A stretch of 64,000 nucleotides of DNA from a candidate division KSB1 bacterium (GTDB lineage: Bacteria; Zhuqueibacterota; Zhuqueibacteria; Zhuqueibacterales; Zhuqueibacteraceae): positions 1 to 64,000 of the forward strand of contig JAPDQB010000018.1 in NCBI GenBank assembly GCA_034506175.1, read 5' to 3'. Both the position numbers and the translations under genes were made by a program. The notes beneath the pieces are model-generated. The model saw only the letters and a program-made list of their open reading frames with translations, did not search any database and was not told the origin of the DNA. Shown here in pieces: positions 51,725 through 60,370 of this stretch. Positions within the stretch are counted from its first letter, which is position 1. Each line of letters opens with the position of its first letter.

Positions 51725-53409
51725 AAGCTGGTCAACAACAAATCAACGAGATCATCGCGTCACCCAGGTTTGCTCTTTTCCTCATCGTGCTGGGCGGTTT
51801 TGCCTTGCGCCTCTGGGGCGTGACCTACGGCCTGCCGCTGCTGCTGCATCCGGATGAGCCGACTTTTGTCCGCATTGCGATGCACTTCGGAACCGGCGAT
51901 TTGAATCCGCATTGGTTCGGCAATCCCGGCAATGTCTTCATGTATTTTCTCTTTTTTTGTTACGGTCTCATTTATGTTGCCGGGCGTGTATTCGGCGTCT
52001 TTTCCGATATGACGGCTTTCGTGGAGTATTATCGGTTTCATCCGAGCATTTTTTATCTCACCGGTCGCGTGACGGAAGTACTTTTGGGCACGGCGTCGAT
52101 CCATCTCGTGTATAAAATCGCAGCGCGCCTGAAAAACAGCACGGCTGGACTCATCGCCGCGCTGTTTCTCGCGACCTCGCCGTTGCACGTCGAGCATTCG
52201 AAGTACGTTCGCATCGATATCATGTCGACGTTCTTCGTGCTGCTGGCTGTTCTTTATTGTTTGCGCTTGCTGGAGAGCAAGGAAAGCCGGCATTATCTCG
52301 CGGCCGGGGCGTGCGCCGGTTTGGCGTTGGCCGCCAAATATCCCACCGGCGCAGTGATCGCAACGGTGTTCTTCGCGTTTTTGTTGTCCAAATTTGAGGC
52401 CTTTTCCAATCAAGCAGAAGAGCAAACCAGCCCTCTGCGCCGGATGATCGTTTTTCTCCGCGCTTTTCTTTTTGATCGCCAGGTCCTGCTGGGAGGCTTG
52501 AGTATTTTTTTAGCGTTCGCTGTCACCACACCGTATTTTTTTCTGGATTTTAAAAAAGCCTTTCATGATTTGGTTTATGAAGTGAGCACGCCGCATGCCG
52601 GCGCCGTCAAACAATCCATGCTCGCCGGCCTTTGGTGGTATATTTCCGGCCCGATGCGCGAAGTGGGCATGAACACGCTGATCGAAATTTGCGCGTTGGG
52701 AGGAATCGTTTGGCTGCTCTTTGAAAAAAACAAAAAAGCCTGGATTCCGCTGTCTTTTTTCGCGCTTTATTTTTTTATCGCCGGCTTGGCGGCGGCGCAA
52801 TTTGCCCGCTGGATCATTCCCTTGCTGCCATTTTTGGCCATTTTTGCCGGCGTTTTCGTGGCCCAGATTTTTGCCGTGATCGCGCGCCGGGTACCCCGAC
52901 AGCGATTGATCCACGCCGCCAGTGTGACCGTGAGCGTCTCGTTGGTTGTTCCCCAAATTTTGCAAAGCGCCGAAAACAGCTACCGGCTCACCCGCCCGGA
53001 CACCCGGCAGTTGTGCAAAACCTGGATCGAACAAAATCTGCCGCCGCACAGCCGCATCGCCCAGGAACATTACACCTACGTGCCGACACCAGAAACAACG
53101 TATATGCTCGGCGAGGCGCACGTCAACGGATTTTATATTTTGCAAAAAATCACTCTGGCCGACACGACGTTTGACTATTATCAGCAAAGCGGCTTTGATT
53201 ACATCATGATCAGCACCCGCGGCTACGATCGCTTCATTCAGATTCCAAAATACCGGCGCTTTTACGACGAGCTTTTTCAACGCGGAAAATTGGTGAAAGC
53301 GTTCATCCCGGATGAAAAAGAAGTTATCGGCCCCGGTATTCACATTTTTAAAATTTCAAACGAAACTTCAAATGGCACCGTCGCCTCAACACCGCGCACC
53401 ACGCCATAG
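51721..53409 (+). CDS. GT39-like polytopic membrane glycosyltransferase
   Basis: A 562-residue GT-C enzyme: helix 1 FALFLIVLGGFALRLWGVTY, then the loop LLLHPDEPTFVRIAMHFGTG, in which the DEP is the likely catalytic acidic pair. Ten further hydrophobic segments follow, including FSVFFALYFFIAGLAAAQF-like, and a C-terminal periplasmic part with TYMLGEAHVNGFYILQK. It follows GT4 with a 4-base overlap. The LHPDEP form (rather than VDEF) separates it from the other GT39 genes here. Confidence 0.84.
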   Translation: MKAGQQQINEIIASPRFALFLIVLGGFALRLWGVTYGLPLLLHPDEPTFVRIAMHFGTGDLNPHWFGNPGNVFMYFLFFCYGLIYVAGRVFGVFSDMTAFVEYYRFHPSIFYLTGRVTEVLLGTASIHLVYKIAARLKNSTAGLIAALFLATSPLHVEHSKYVRIDIMSTFFVLLAVLYCLRLLESKESRHYLAAGACAGLALAAKYPTGAVIATVFFAFLLSKFEAFSNQAEEQTSPLRRMIVFLRAFLFDRQVLLGGLSIFLAFAVTTPYFFLDFKKAFHDLVYEVSTPHAGAVKQSMLAGLWWYISGPMREVGMNTLIEICALGGIVWLLFEKNKKAWIPLSFFALYFFIAGLAAAQFARWIIPLLPFLAIFAGVFVAQIFAVIARRVPRQRLIHAASVTVSVSLVVPQILQSAENSYRLTRPDTRQLCKTWIEQNLPPHSRIAQEHYTYVPTPETTYMLGEAHVNGFYILQKITLADTTFDYYQQSGFDYIMISTRGYDRFIQIPKYRRFYDELFQRGKLVKAFIPDEKEVIGPGIHIFKISNETSNGTVASTPRTTP

Positions 53410-53429
53410 CGGGCAATATTAATCATCGC

Positions 53430-54596
53430 ATGAACGAGAAACAAAATCCCCGCCGCTTGCGGGTCTTGCAAGTTGTCGATGGTTTCCGTCTGGGCGGCGC
53501 CGAGAAAAAACTTTTGGAGTTGATCGCCAGGCTCGACCGGCGAAAATTCGAGGTGTTGGTCGCCAATGTCGGGCCTGCCGGGCCATTGGGAAAAGCCTTT
53601 GGCGAGCTGGGCGTCGAAATTTTTCATTTCCCGCGACACTTTGGGTTTGACCCGCTGCCGCTGTGGCGGCTCTTTCGTTTGATGCGGCAGCGCCGGATCG
53701 ACCTCGTGCAGACGACGCTGCTGTGGGCCGATCTCATCGGCCCGCTGGCGGCGAAATGGGCCGGCGTGCCGGCGGTGGTGTCGTGGGAAACCGTTTCCCA
53801 CGAGGGCGATCCTTTTCACAATAATTTTCAGCGCCGCGTTGGTTATGAATGGGCGATGCAATTCGTCGACGTGATCATTCCGGTTTCCGAAGAGATCAAA
53901 CGTTCTTTGATGCGCCGGCGCGGCATTCCGGAGCATAAAATTCGCGTCATTCATTATGGCGTTGATTTAAAAAAATTTCATCCGAACGGCCACGATCACG
54001 CGCTGGCCAAACGCCTGGAATTTGGCGCGGCCCGCGATGACGTGCTGATCGGAATTGTTGCGCGGCTGGAGCCGCCCAAAGGCCATCGTTTCTTTGTCGA
54101 AGCGTTTGCCGAAGTCGTCAAACGTTTTCCCCGCGCGCGTGCGATTTTTGCCGGCGACGGATCGCTGCGCGCCGAGCTGGAAAAGAGCATTCGTCAAGCC
54201 GGCCTCGGCGAAAGCATCAGGCTTTTGGGAACGCGCGACGATGTGACGGAAATTCTGAATTCCATTGACCTGTTCGTGTTGCCTTCGATTTCCGAGGGCC
54301 TGCCCAATGTTTTGCTCGAGGCCATGGCCTGCCAAAAGCCGGTGATCGCCACTGAAATCGGCGGCATTTCGGAAGTGGTGCACGACGGCGAAAACGGTTA
54401 TCTGGTTCCGCCGGGTGATAGCGTCGCCCTGCAAGCCGCCCTGCTGAAAGCTCTGTCGGAGCGGGAGAAATGGGCCATCCTGGCGCAGCGTGCTCGCCTC
54501 ACGGTCGAAAGCGCGTTTTCGCTGGAGCACCAAGTGGCCAGCTTTGAAGCGATTTATACGAAGCTTCATGCCGCGAAAACGCGCCGGAAAATATGA
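53430..54596 (+). CDS. Glycosyltransferase family 4
   Basis: A 388-residue GT-B enzyme: RVLQVVDGFRLGGAEKKLLE, then VVSWETVSHEGDPF, and IPEHKIRVIHYGVDLKKFHP in the linker. In the donor domain, LPSISEGLPNVLLEAMACQK supplies the E-x7-E and VIATEIGGISEVVHDGENGY closes the fold. The start ATG is at 53430, 20 bases after the GT39 stop. It is upstream of the second flippase; both probably serve the same repeat unit. Confidence 0.87.
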   Translation: MNEKQNPRRLRVLQVVDGFRLGGAEKKLLELIARLDRRKFEVLVANVGPAGPLGKAFGELGVEIFHFPRHFGFDPLPLWRLFRLMRQRRIDLVQTTLLWADLIGPLAAKWAGVPAVVSWETVSHEGDPFHNNFQRRVGYEWAMQFVDVIIPVSEEIKRSLMRRRGIPEHKIRVIHYGVDLKKFHPNGHDHALAKRLEFGAARDDVLIGIVARLEPPKGHRFFVEAFAEVVKRFPRARAIFAGDGSLRAELEKSIRQAGLGESIRLLGTRDDVTEILNSIDLFVLPSISEGLPNVLLEAMACQKPVIATEIGGISEVVHDGENGYLVPPGDSVALQAALLKALSEREKWAILAQRARLTVESAFSLEHQVASFEAIYTKLHAAKTRRKI

Positions 54597-54633
54597 TTGG
54601 GAAGGTCTAAAGAACTTTACAGGCAAATTATCG

Positions 54634-54686
54634 CCCACAAAAATAGAAATCCCAATGATTAAAATTTTAAAAAGGCTTTTTGTGGG
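54634..54686. repeat. Inverted repeat ahead of the second flippase
   Basis: CCCACAAAAA (54634-54643) pairs with TTTTTGTGGG (54677-54686) across a 33-base spacer, in the 135-base gap before the flippase. A second small palindrome, GGGATTTATAATTCCC, follows directly. It may be a terminator-like or mobile-element-like sequence. The gap also contains a near miss to a sigma-54 site, discussed elsewhere. Confidence 0.5.
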
Positions 54687-54731
54687 ATTTATAATTCCCG
54701 TGGGCGAGGCCTTTGCTGTTAACTTAATGCC

Positions 54732-56189
54732 ATGAGCACGCTGCGCCGGTTATTTCGCAACACCTCGGTTTTGATCATCGCCAACGCGATTCAACCGGTG
54801 TTGTCATTTTACCTCGTCGTGCAAATCAGCCGGATCTTGAATGTCGACGGCTTCGGCGCCTATTCCACGATTTTCAATTATCAAGCGATCTTCCAAATCC
54901 TTGCGGCGTTCGGCTTGAAAAATCTGCTTACCCGCAACGTGGCGCAGCAGCCGGAGGAAATTTGGCGTTCGCTGTGGCACGGCAGTCTGGTGGTTTTGCC
55001 GATCTCGATTTTGAGCCTCGGCGCTTTGATCGCGCTGACGGCGGCGCTGGATTACGGCGCGGTGGTGTTCTGGGCGACGGTCATCGTCAGCCTGTCGCTG
55101 CTCGCCGCCGGTCTCATTGACGTCTGCGAAGGCGTTTTGGCCGGCATCGAGCGCCTGCACATCGTCGGCTACAGCGCCGTGATGGAAAATATTTTCCGCG
55201 TCGGGATGAGTTTGATCGCGCTGGCTCGCGGCCACGGCCTGCTGGCGCTGGTTTGGATTTTTGTTGCGAGCCGGTTTATCAAAGCGGTTTTTTATTTTTG
55301 GTACATCCATCGTCACGTGGCGCCGTTTTCGAGCCGCAACCTCCGCAGCGATTGGGCTTTTGCGCGCCAACTTTTGCTGCAAGCTCGCGTCTTCGCGCTG
55401 ACGATGATGTGTGTGACGATCTACTGGAAAGTCGACATTTCGATTCTTTCCAAAATTCGCGGCCTCGACGATGTCGGCGTATACAGCGCCGCGTATCGCT
55501 TTCTCATGCTGGCGCTGGTAGTGGTGGACAGTTTCGTCAACTCGCTGTTTCCCATCATCTCGAACTATTTTCACGCCGCCTCCTCTGGCAAAGGCGCGGG
55601 TGAGCAGTTTGAATTGGCGTGCAAAAAAGGCCTTCAGCTTTTGCTGGTGCTCACGCTGCCGCTGGCTGTGACGCTGTCGCTGCTGGCCGATCAAATTATT
55701 TTGTTGATCTACGGCGCCAAATATGCCGGCGCCATTCCGGTTTTGCGCGTTTTGATCTGGGTGGTGGTGCCGTATGCCGCCTCGCAAATTTTTGCTTACG
55801 CTTTGGTGGCCAGCAACAATCAACGCGATGATTTGCTGGTCAACGCGGTGAGCATGGTCGCCAACATCATTTTGAATTGGTTCTTGATCGGCCGCCACGG
55901 TTACATGGGCGCCGCCGCTGCTGCGCTGATCTCGATTCAAATTTACGTCGCCTTGCAATTGCCCTTTGTCTTTCCGAAGGTGCTCAAATTTGACGGAAAG
56001 AAATTGTGGCTTGGCGCAGTCAAAGTTTTTGTCGCCGCCAGCTCAATGGCCACGTTTATTTTGGCCTTTTCACAACTCCGGATTTGGTTTTTGTTGCCAT
56101 TAGCAGGTTTAATTTATATACTAAGTTTGCTGGTGGTCCGCGCCTTTTCCCGGCAAGATTTAATGTTGGCGATGCGCGTTTTGAAATAA
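54732..56189 (+). CDS. Wzx-type polysaccharide flippase (copy 2)
   Basis: A 485-residue MOP-superfamily flippase of the oligosaccharide flippase type: VLIIANAIQPVLSFYLVVQI, AFGLKNLLTRNVAQQPEEIW, YWKVDISILSKIRGLDDVGV, YSAAYRFLMLALVVVDSFVN and ALVASNNQRDDLLVNAVSMV. About 14 helices. It is different enough from the flippase at 29942 (copy 1) to be a separate lineage, which suggests two lipid-linked glycans or assembly stages. Confidence 0.89.
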   Translation: MSTLRRLFRNTSVLIIANAIQPVLSFYLVVQISRILNVDGFGAYSTIFNYQAIFQILAAFGLKNLLTRNVAQQPEEIWRSLWHGSLVVLPISILSLGALIALTAALDYGAVVFWATVIVSLSLLAAGLIDVCEGVLAGIERLHIVGYSAVMENIFRVGMSLIALARGHGLLALVWIFVASRFIKAVFYFWYIHRHVAPFSSRNLRSDWAFARQLLLQARVFALTMMCVTIYWKVDISILSKIRGLDDVGVYSAAYRFLMLALVVVDSFVNSLFPIISNYFHAASSGKGAGEQFELACKKGLQLLLVLTLPLAVTLSLLADQIILLIYGAKYAGAIPVLRVLIWVVVPYAASQIFAYALVASNNQRDDLLVNAVSMVANIILNWFLIGRHGYMGAAAAALISIQIYVALQLPFVFPKVLKFDGKKLWLGAVKVFVAASSMATFILAFSQLRIWFLLPLAGLIYILSLLVVRAFSRQDLMLAMRVLK

Positions 56190-56287
56190 GGCCCATGGCT
56201 CGTCGTAGTGCGCCTCATGCGAGTCCCTGGCCGTCGGGGTCAAATGTTGCTTTTAAACAACTCATTATTGACCTGAGTGGGCATTGC

Positions 56288-56303
56288 TGGCATAAGGATT
56301 GCT
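56288..56303 (+). promoter_or_regulatory. Sigma-54 promoter upstream of the secreted golvesin-like protein
   Basis: TGGCAT-AAGGA-TTGCT agrees with the sigma-54 consensus at all GG and GC positions with exact spacing. Expected start near 56314, leaving a leader of about 107 bases with AAGGAG before the ATG at 56422. It is the third such match in the cluster. Confidence 0.72.
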
Positions 56304-56421
56304 AAAATTAAGTGGCGCTGTTCGTTTGCTCTACTGGGCAGATACAAAAAGGGTAGAGGCTGTAAAAGTGTATCGCTTTGCATGCCCTGGTTCAAGATGA
56401 TACTTAAGGAGTGTCTCAAAA

Positions 56422-58365
56422 ATGAAACAAAAATTCGTTGCGGTCAAACGTTTAGGTGGGAGCTGCCTGGGTGTTTTGATTTTGGGAGCGTTGATCATCG
56501 CTGCTGCCATCGTGTCGAAAGAATTACCGGTTTACGCCAATAAAAAAGCCCCACCGCGTGTGAACGGCCTGCCGAACCATCGCTATCCCCGCATCGGCAG
56601 TTTTCAATGGCCGGGGGCGGTGCCGGATTGGTACGCCCGTTTCGATCTGTTGGACACCGGCACCAGCGGCTTTGAGCAGGGCGGCAATTTTGCGCGATCC
56701 ATCAAAGCGATCAATCCCAATGTGATCATCCTGCCCTCGCGTGATTGGAACGCCGGCCCCGGCGGCTATGACGGTTCGGAGGTTCCGCGCGAGTGGATCA
56801 CTCGCCATTCCGACGGCAGATTCGTCAATCTGTATTTTGAAACCGACTATTACATGGACATGACCGATTTCTGCCCCCGCGCCACCAGCGGCCGCTGGGC
56901 CGGAAAGCGCTACAATGAAATCGTTGCCGAATGGCACTTGAGCTTCGTTGATCTCACCGTCATCGACGGCGTCGCAACCGATGGCTTGTGGAATTTTCCT
57001 TACAGCGCCCAAGGCGACATCGATTTGGATCGCAACGGCGTCAACGATTTCAAAGAACACGGGGAAGATTGGATTTCAGGACACATTACCAACGGCATCA
57101 ACAAGATTCTCGCCGACCTGCGCAAGCGCATGGGGCCGAACAAGGCGATTCTCGTCAACAGCGGCGGCATGCACACCTGGGGCTGGGAGTATACCAATGG
57201 CTTGCTCAAGGAACATTCTGCCATTTTTTACTCACTCGGCGATGTCAATTACAACATGGACGTTTATCATGATTTCATGAGGAAGGCGCCGCAGCCGCAC
57301 GTGACGTTGATCGATGGCGAAACCGGACACGGCGTGCCCGGGCACGAACCGGTACCGCGCAACAACTTCCGCCACATGCGATTTTGGCTGGGGTTCACGT
57401 TGATGGGAGATGGATACTTTTCCTTTTCGGTCAACGAAGAACACATGTACACAGTGTGGTATGACGAATTTGAGATCGACCTCGGCTATCCCACCATCGC
57501 GGCGCAGAAAATTCGCGAAGGCGCCGATGGCGCCGGCGGCTTATGGGTGCGCTTTTTTGACGAAGGCGCGGTGATTTTTAATGGCACCGGCGTGCCGCAG
57601 CAGGTTTCGGACGGCGATTTGGCGAGAATTCCGGGTTATGCCGGGCCTTATTATCATTTTCGCGGCGGCCAGGATCCAAAAGTCAATAACGGCGCCCGCT
57701 TCACCAGCGAGACCGTCGGCGGCGAGATCACCCGCCTCAGCGGCGGCAGCGAAGCAGTTACCGGCGAATCTGTGATCTTGTTAAAATCACCGAAGGAAAT
57801 CGTTTCCGACATCATCGTCGACAACTGGCATCACGGCACCTCACCGGCCAGTACCGAGGCTGCGCTGAAAGGCCGTTGGATCAACCTGCCGCATTCCGGC
57901 GATCAGAGCGGCGGCGGCTATTACACGCTGCGCAACCGCTACTTTGCCGATTATTTCGATCCCGGCAATCTTTATGGCTACGCCATGGCCAATAAAGGTG
58001 ACGGCTCGGATTACGCCGTTTATCGTCCGACGGTCGGCCTGGCCGGCAACTATGAGGTTTTCGAGTGGCACGGTTTTTTGGGCAATGGGCCGGGCGATGT
58101 CCGCGAAGCCACAAATGTGAAGTATAAAATCAAATATAGCGGCGGCGAAAAAACCGTTGTCGTTGATCAATCGCAGAATTATGGTCGCTGGAACTCGCTC
58201 GGAACTTATTACTTCAGCACCGGCCAGAGCGGGCAAGTTTCTTTTGACAACAACACCGACGGCCCGATCATGGCCGATGCGATCAAATTCGTTTTTCGCG
58301 GCAGCGATCCCAACCGCGACCGCACCCCGCCGCAGCCGCCCAAAGGCGTGCGCGTGACGCAGTAG
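56422..58365 (+). CDS. Secreted protein: glycoside-hydrolase-like barrel plus golvesin-like domain, PPxPPxGxRxxQ tail
   Basis: 647 residues. A signal segment (CLGVLILGALIIAAAIVSKE, likely cleaved near VYA) leads into a putative TIM-barrel: IGSFQWPGAVPDWYARFDLL, VIILPSRDWNAGPGGYDG, VDLTVIDGVATDGLWNFPYS (the acidic pair D/D in the GHL type), then NMRFWLGFTLMGDGYFSF-like parts. Residues from about 510 have the golvesin-like module: YAVYRPTVGLAGNYEVFEWH and TYYFSTGQSGQVSFDNN. The C terminus is RTPPQPPKGVRVTQ and stop, echoing the other secreted protein of the cluster. It may bind or cut the cluster's polymer; enzyme class is unproven. Confidence 0.72.
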   Translation: MKQKFVAVKRLGGSCLGVLILGALIIAAAIVSKELPVYANKKAPPRVNGLPNHRYPRIGSFQWPGAVPDWYARFDLLDTGTSGFEQGGNFARSIKAINPNVIILPSRDWNAGPGGYDGSEVPREWITRHSDGRFVNLYFETDYYMDMTDFCPRATSGRWAGKRYNEIVAEWHLSFVDLTVIDGVATDGLWNFPYSAQGDIDLDRNGVNDFKEHGEDWISGHITNGINKILADLRKRMGPNKAILVNSGGMHTWGWEYTNGLLKEHSAIFYSLGDVNYNMDVYHDFMRKAPQPHVTLIDGETGHGVPGHEPVPRNNFRHMRFWLGFTLMGDGYFSFSVNEEHMYTVWYDEFEIDLGYPTIAAQKIREGADGAGGLWVRFFDEGAVIFNGTGVPQQVSDGDLARIPGYAGPYYHFRGGQDPKVNNGARFTSETVGGEITRLSGGSEAVTGESVILLKSPKEIVSDIIVDNWHHGTSPASTEAALKGRWINLPHSGDQSGGGYYTLRNRYFADYFDPGNLYGYAMANKGDGSDYAVYRPTVGLAGNYEVFEWHGFLGNGPGDVREATNVKYKIKYSGGEKTVVVDQSQNYGRWNSLGTYYFSTGQSGQVSFDNNTDGPIMADAIKFVFRGSDPNRDRTPPQPPKGVRVTQ

Positions 58366-58400
58366 GTGTCAACGCCGTCAAACTCAGAATAAAACTCTGA

Positions 58401-58614
58401 AAGGTCTTTTGATCCACGACCCAATTTAACACGGATACACGGAGCAAACAGAGGAAGCACGGAGACCAATAAGTATGTTTAAAAAAGCTTTTCTCCGTGA
58501 TACTCTGTGAACTCAGCTACTCCTTGTTTAACGACGTTTTGCATCACCGTTGAACTGGACTTTGATTTTTTTGGCTTGGCTGAAAACTCGAGTTGGGCCA
58601 TTGTTGTCCAAAAG
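58401..58614. repeat. Dispersed intergenic repeat element, copy 1
   Basis: About 214 bases, recurring as 63284-63505. Shared blocks include AATTTAACACGGA, CACGGAGA(C/T)CAATAA, AAGCTTTTCTCCGTG, TACTCTGTGAACTCA and GGCTGAAAA(C/T)TCGAGTTG. Inner inverted words (CACGGAGA/TCTCCGTG) can fold. It has no open frame of note and lies right after the golvesin gene; copy 2 lies right after the GtrA-GT2 gene. It is probably a non-autonomous mobile or REP-type element. Confidence 0.8.
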
Positions 58615-58637
58615 TTAGAAAAGATTCTAAAGTCTTT

Positions 58638-58703
58638 CCCGCAGATTGAAGAATCCCACTGATTTTTTAATAAAATATCTGTGGGGCTTTTCAATCAGTG
58701 GGA
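58638..58703. repeat. Imperfect inverted repeat CCCACWGATTGAA
   Basis: The 26-base arm starting CCCGCAGATTGAAGAATCCC at 58638 pairs imperfectly with the reverse complement of 58677-58702 (CCCACTGATTGAAAAGCCCC...). Inside it, TCCCACTGATT (58654-58664) pairs perfectly with AATCAGTGGGA (58693-58703). It fills the remaining part of the 500-base gap between copy 1 of the dispersed repeat and the next gene, where I see no gene. Confidence 0.6.
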
Positions 58704-58866
58704 GACCTTGACTCTTTAGTCGCTTGCCGGCTTCGCCTGCAAGGTTTGAGGCGGAGCTTTGCTGAAATTTCACGGACGAATCACAATTTACTCAGACCAG
58801 GGAAATCGCTCGCGGAAAGCCGGGCGTAGGCGCATATACCTTACTCCTGATCAAAAGGAGTTTTTT

Positions 58867-60309
58867 ATGCTACACGTTGTCACCCCGCTCACAGAACCCC
58901 CGGCTGTGAACGTCAGCGAGCCAACGGCGGTAAAGCCGGCCAGTCGCCATTATCTCATGGCTTTGCTCGCCGCGGCCTTGATGATTCGTCTGGTTGTCCT
59001 GGGGCTGGCCGCAAAAAAGGGCGTCTATTACCCGGACGAGGTCGAATATATCGAACTCGCCAAAAATTTAGCTGCCCACAATGAGTTTTCGTACAAGGGG
59101 CAATTGACTTCTTTTCGGCCGCCGGGGTTTGCATTTATTCTCTCGCTGACCTTCCGGCTTTTTGGCGAGGCCTTCTTGATCCCGGCGCGCTTGGTGAATA
59201 TTTTATTCGGCCTGGCAACGGTGGGGGTGGTTTATCGTCTCGGAAAGGATGGCTGGGGTGAGCGTGTCGGACTGATTGCCGCCGCCATTTTTGCTTTTTA
59301 TCCGACTCTGATCGGTTACACCAATATTTTGTTGACCGAGACGAGCTGCATTTTTTTTGTCGCGCTGTTTTGCTGGACGCTGCTGCGTTGTTTGCAGCAG
59401 CCGCACTGGGGTTGGGCGTTAGCCTCCGGCGCTGCCTTGGGAATTGGCGCGTTGATTCGCGACACGCTTTTTTATGCCGGCCCGGTTGTGACAATTTTTT
59501 TAGCTGCCCATGCCTGGCGAGTGCGCAGCTTTCATTTCAAATATGTGGGTGTTTTCGCGGCCGGTTTTCTGCTGGCGATTTTGCCGTGGTGCGTCCGCAA
59601 TTCTTTGCTGAACGGCCGGCCGACGCTGATCTCCTCGGTGGGCGGCGTCACCTTTTATGTTTGCAACAATGAAAAGGCGCCCTTGATTCGCTCCTCCAGC
59701 CTGTTCTTTGAGAAACCGATTGGCAAGGAAGAGCATTATTATTATGAAACCTTGCTGCCTGAGCTTGACGGCTTGAGCGAAACCGAAAAGCACGAAACAG
59801 CCACACGCATGGCCTTTGAGTACATGCTGGCCAATCCCGGCGCCACGCTCATTCGCATGCTCGGCCGCTTGGTTGATTTCTGGGGACAGGAGCGTCTGGT
59901 CATCAATCATGTGTTATCCGGTTACTATGGCAACGTTTCGGCAGCTGTGCTGGTGGTGATCATCACGGTCGTGTTTGCGGGGTACAGCATGACGATTTTC
60001 GGCGCGTGTTTTAATTGTTTTTTTGCCAAATGGCGCGCCCCGGAGGTGTTCGGCTTGTTGTTTATTGCGTATTACACGATGATGCATTTGCTGGTCTTTG
60101 CGCATCCGCGCTATCACATGCCGCTGCTGCCGATCATTGTGGTCATGGCGGCTCGCGCCTTCGCCGCCCGCGCCGAGATCATGCAAAAATGGAAAACCTG
60201 GCAATTTGCCGGCGCGACCACTCTCGCAGCGGGCTTTGTCATTATTTGGATCATCGGCCTGTTTATCTTTGATGCCGAATATGTCAAGATGCTCGTGCAA
60301 CGTTTATAG
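58867..60309 (+). CDS. GT39-like polytopic membrane glycosyltransferase
   Basis: 480 residues from the ATG at 58867 (AAAGGAG upstream; an upstream frame to 58759 lacks a site). Helix 1 ALLAAALMIRLVVLGLAAKK is followed by GVYYPDEVEYIELAKNLAAH, the DE catalytic-loop type. Many further hydrophobic segments follow, including GVYRLGKDGWGERVGLIAAA-like, YPTLIGYTNILLTETSCIFF and LLFIAYYTMMHLLVFAHPRY. It resembles the enzyme at 40807-42111 more than the other three. It is the last GT39 gene of the cluster. Confidence 0.83.
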   Translation: MLHVVTPLTEPPAVNVSEPTAVKPASRHYLMALLAAALMIRLVVLGLAAKKGVYYPDEVEYIELAKNLAAHNEFSYKGQLTSFRPPGFAFILSLTFRLFGEAFLIPARLVNILFGLATVGVVYRLGKDGWGERVGLIAAAIFAFYPTLIGYTNILLTETSCIFFVALFCWTLLRCLQQPHWGWALASGAALGIGALIRDTLFYAGPVVTIFLAAHAWRVRSFHFKYVGVFAAGFLLAILPWCVRNSLLNGRPTLISSVGGVTFYVCNNEKAPLIRSSSLFFEKPIGKEEHYYYETLLPELDGLSETEKHETATRMAFEYMLANPGATLIRMLGRLVDFWGQERLVINHVLSGYYGNVSAAVLVVIITVVFAGYSMTIFGACFNCFFAKWRAPEVFGLLFIAYYTMMHLLVFAHPRYHMPLLPIIVVMAARAFAARAEIMQKWKTWQFAGATTLAAGFVIIWIIGLFIFDAEYVKMLVQRL

Positions 60310-60370
60310 ATTAATTTTGGCTGCAGGGGCGGGGCGCTTCGGGAGAATTTGACACGGAGAGGTTATTTTC

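Noticed and set aside
54702-54717. A fourth sigma-54-like site GGGCGA-GGCCT-TTGCT before the second flippase
   Set aside because: It lacks the first T and the A at position 5, and lies so close to the ATG (15 bases) that transcription would start within about five bases of it. The other three matches are much better placed.
54490-54735. An 81-codon plus-strand frame across the gap before the second flippase
   Set aside because: Its first half is a shadow of the GT4 gene end, and its second half is made of the inverted-repeat sequence; no family pattern.
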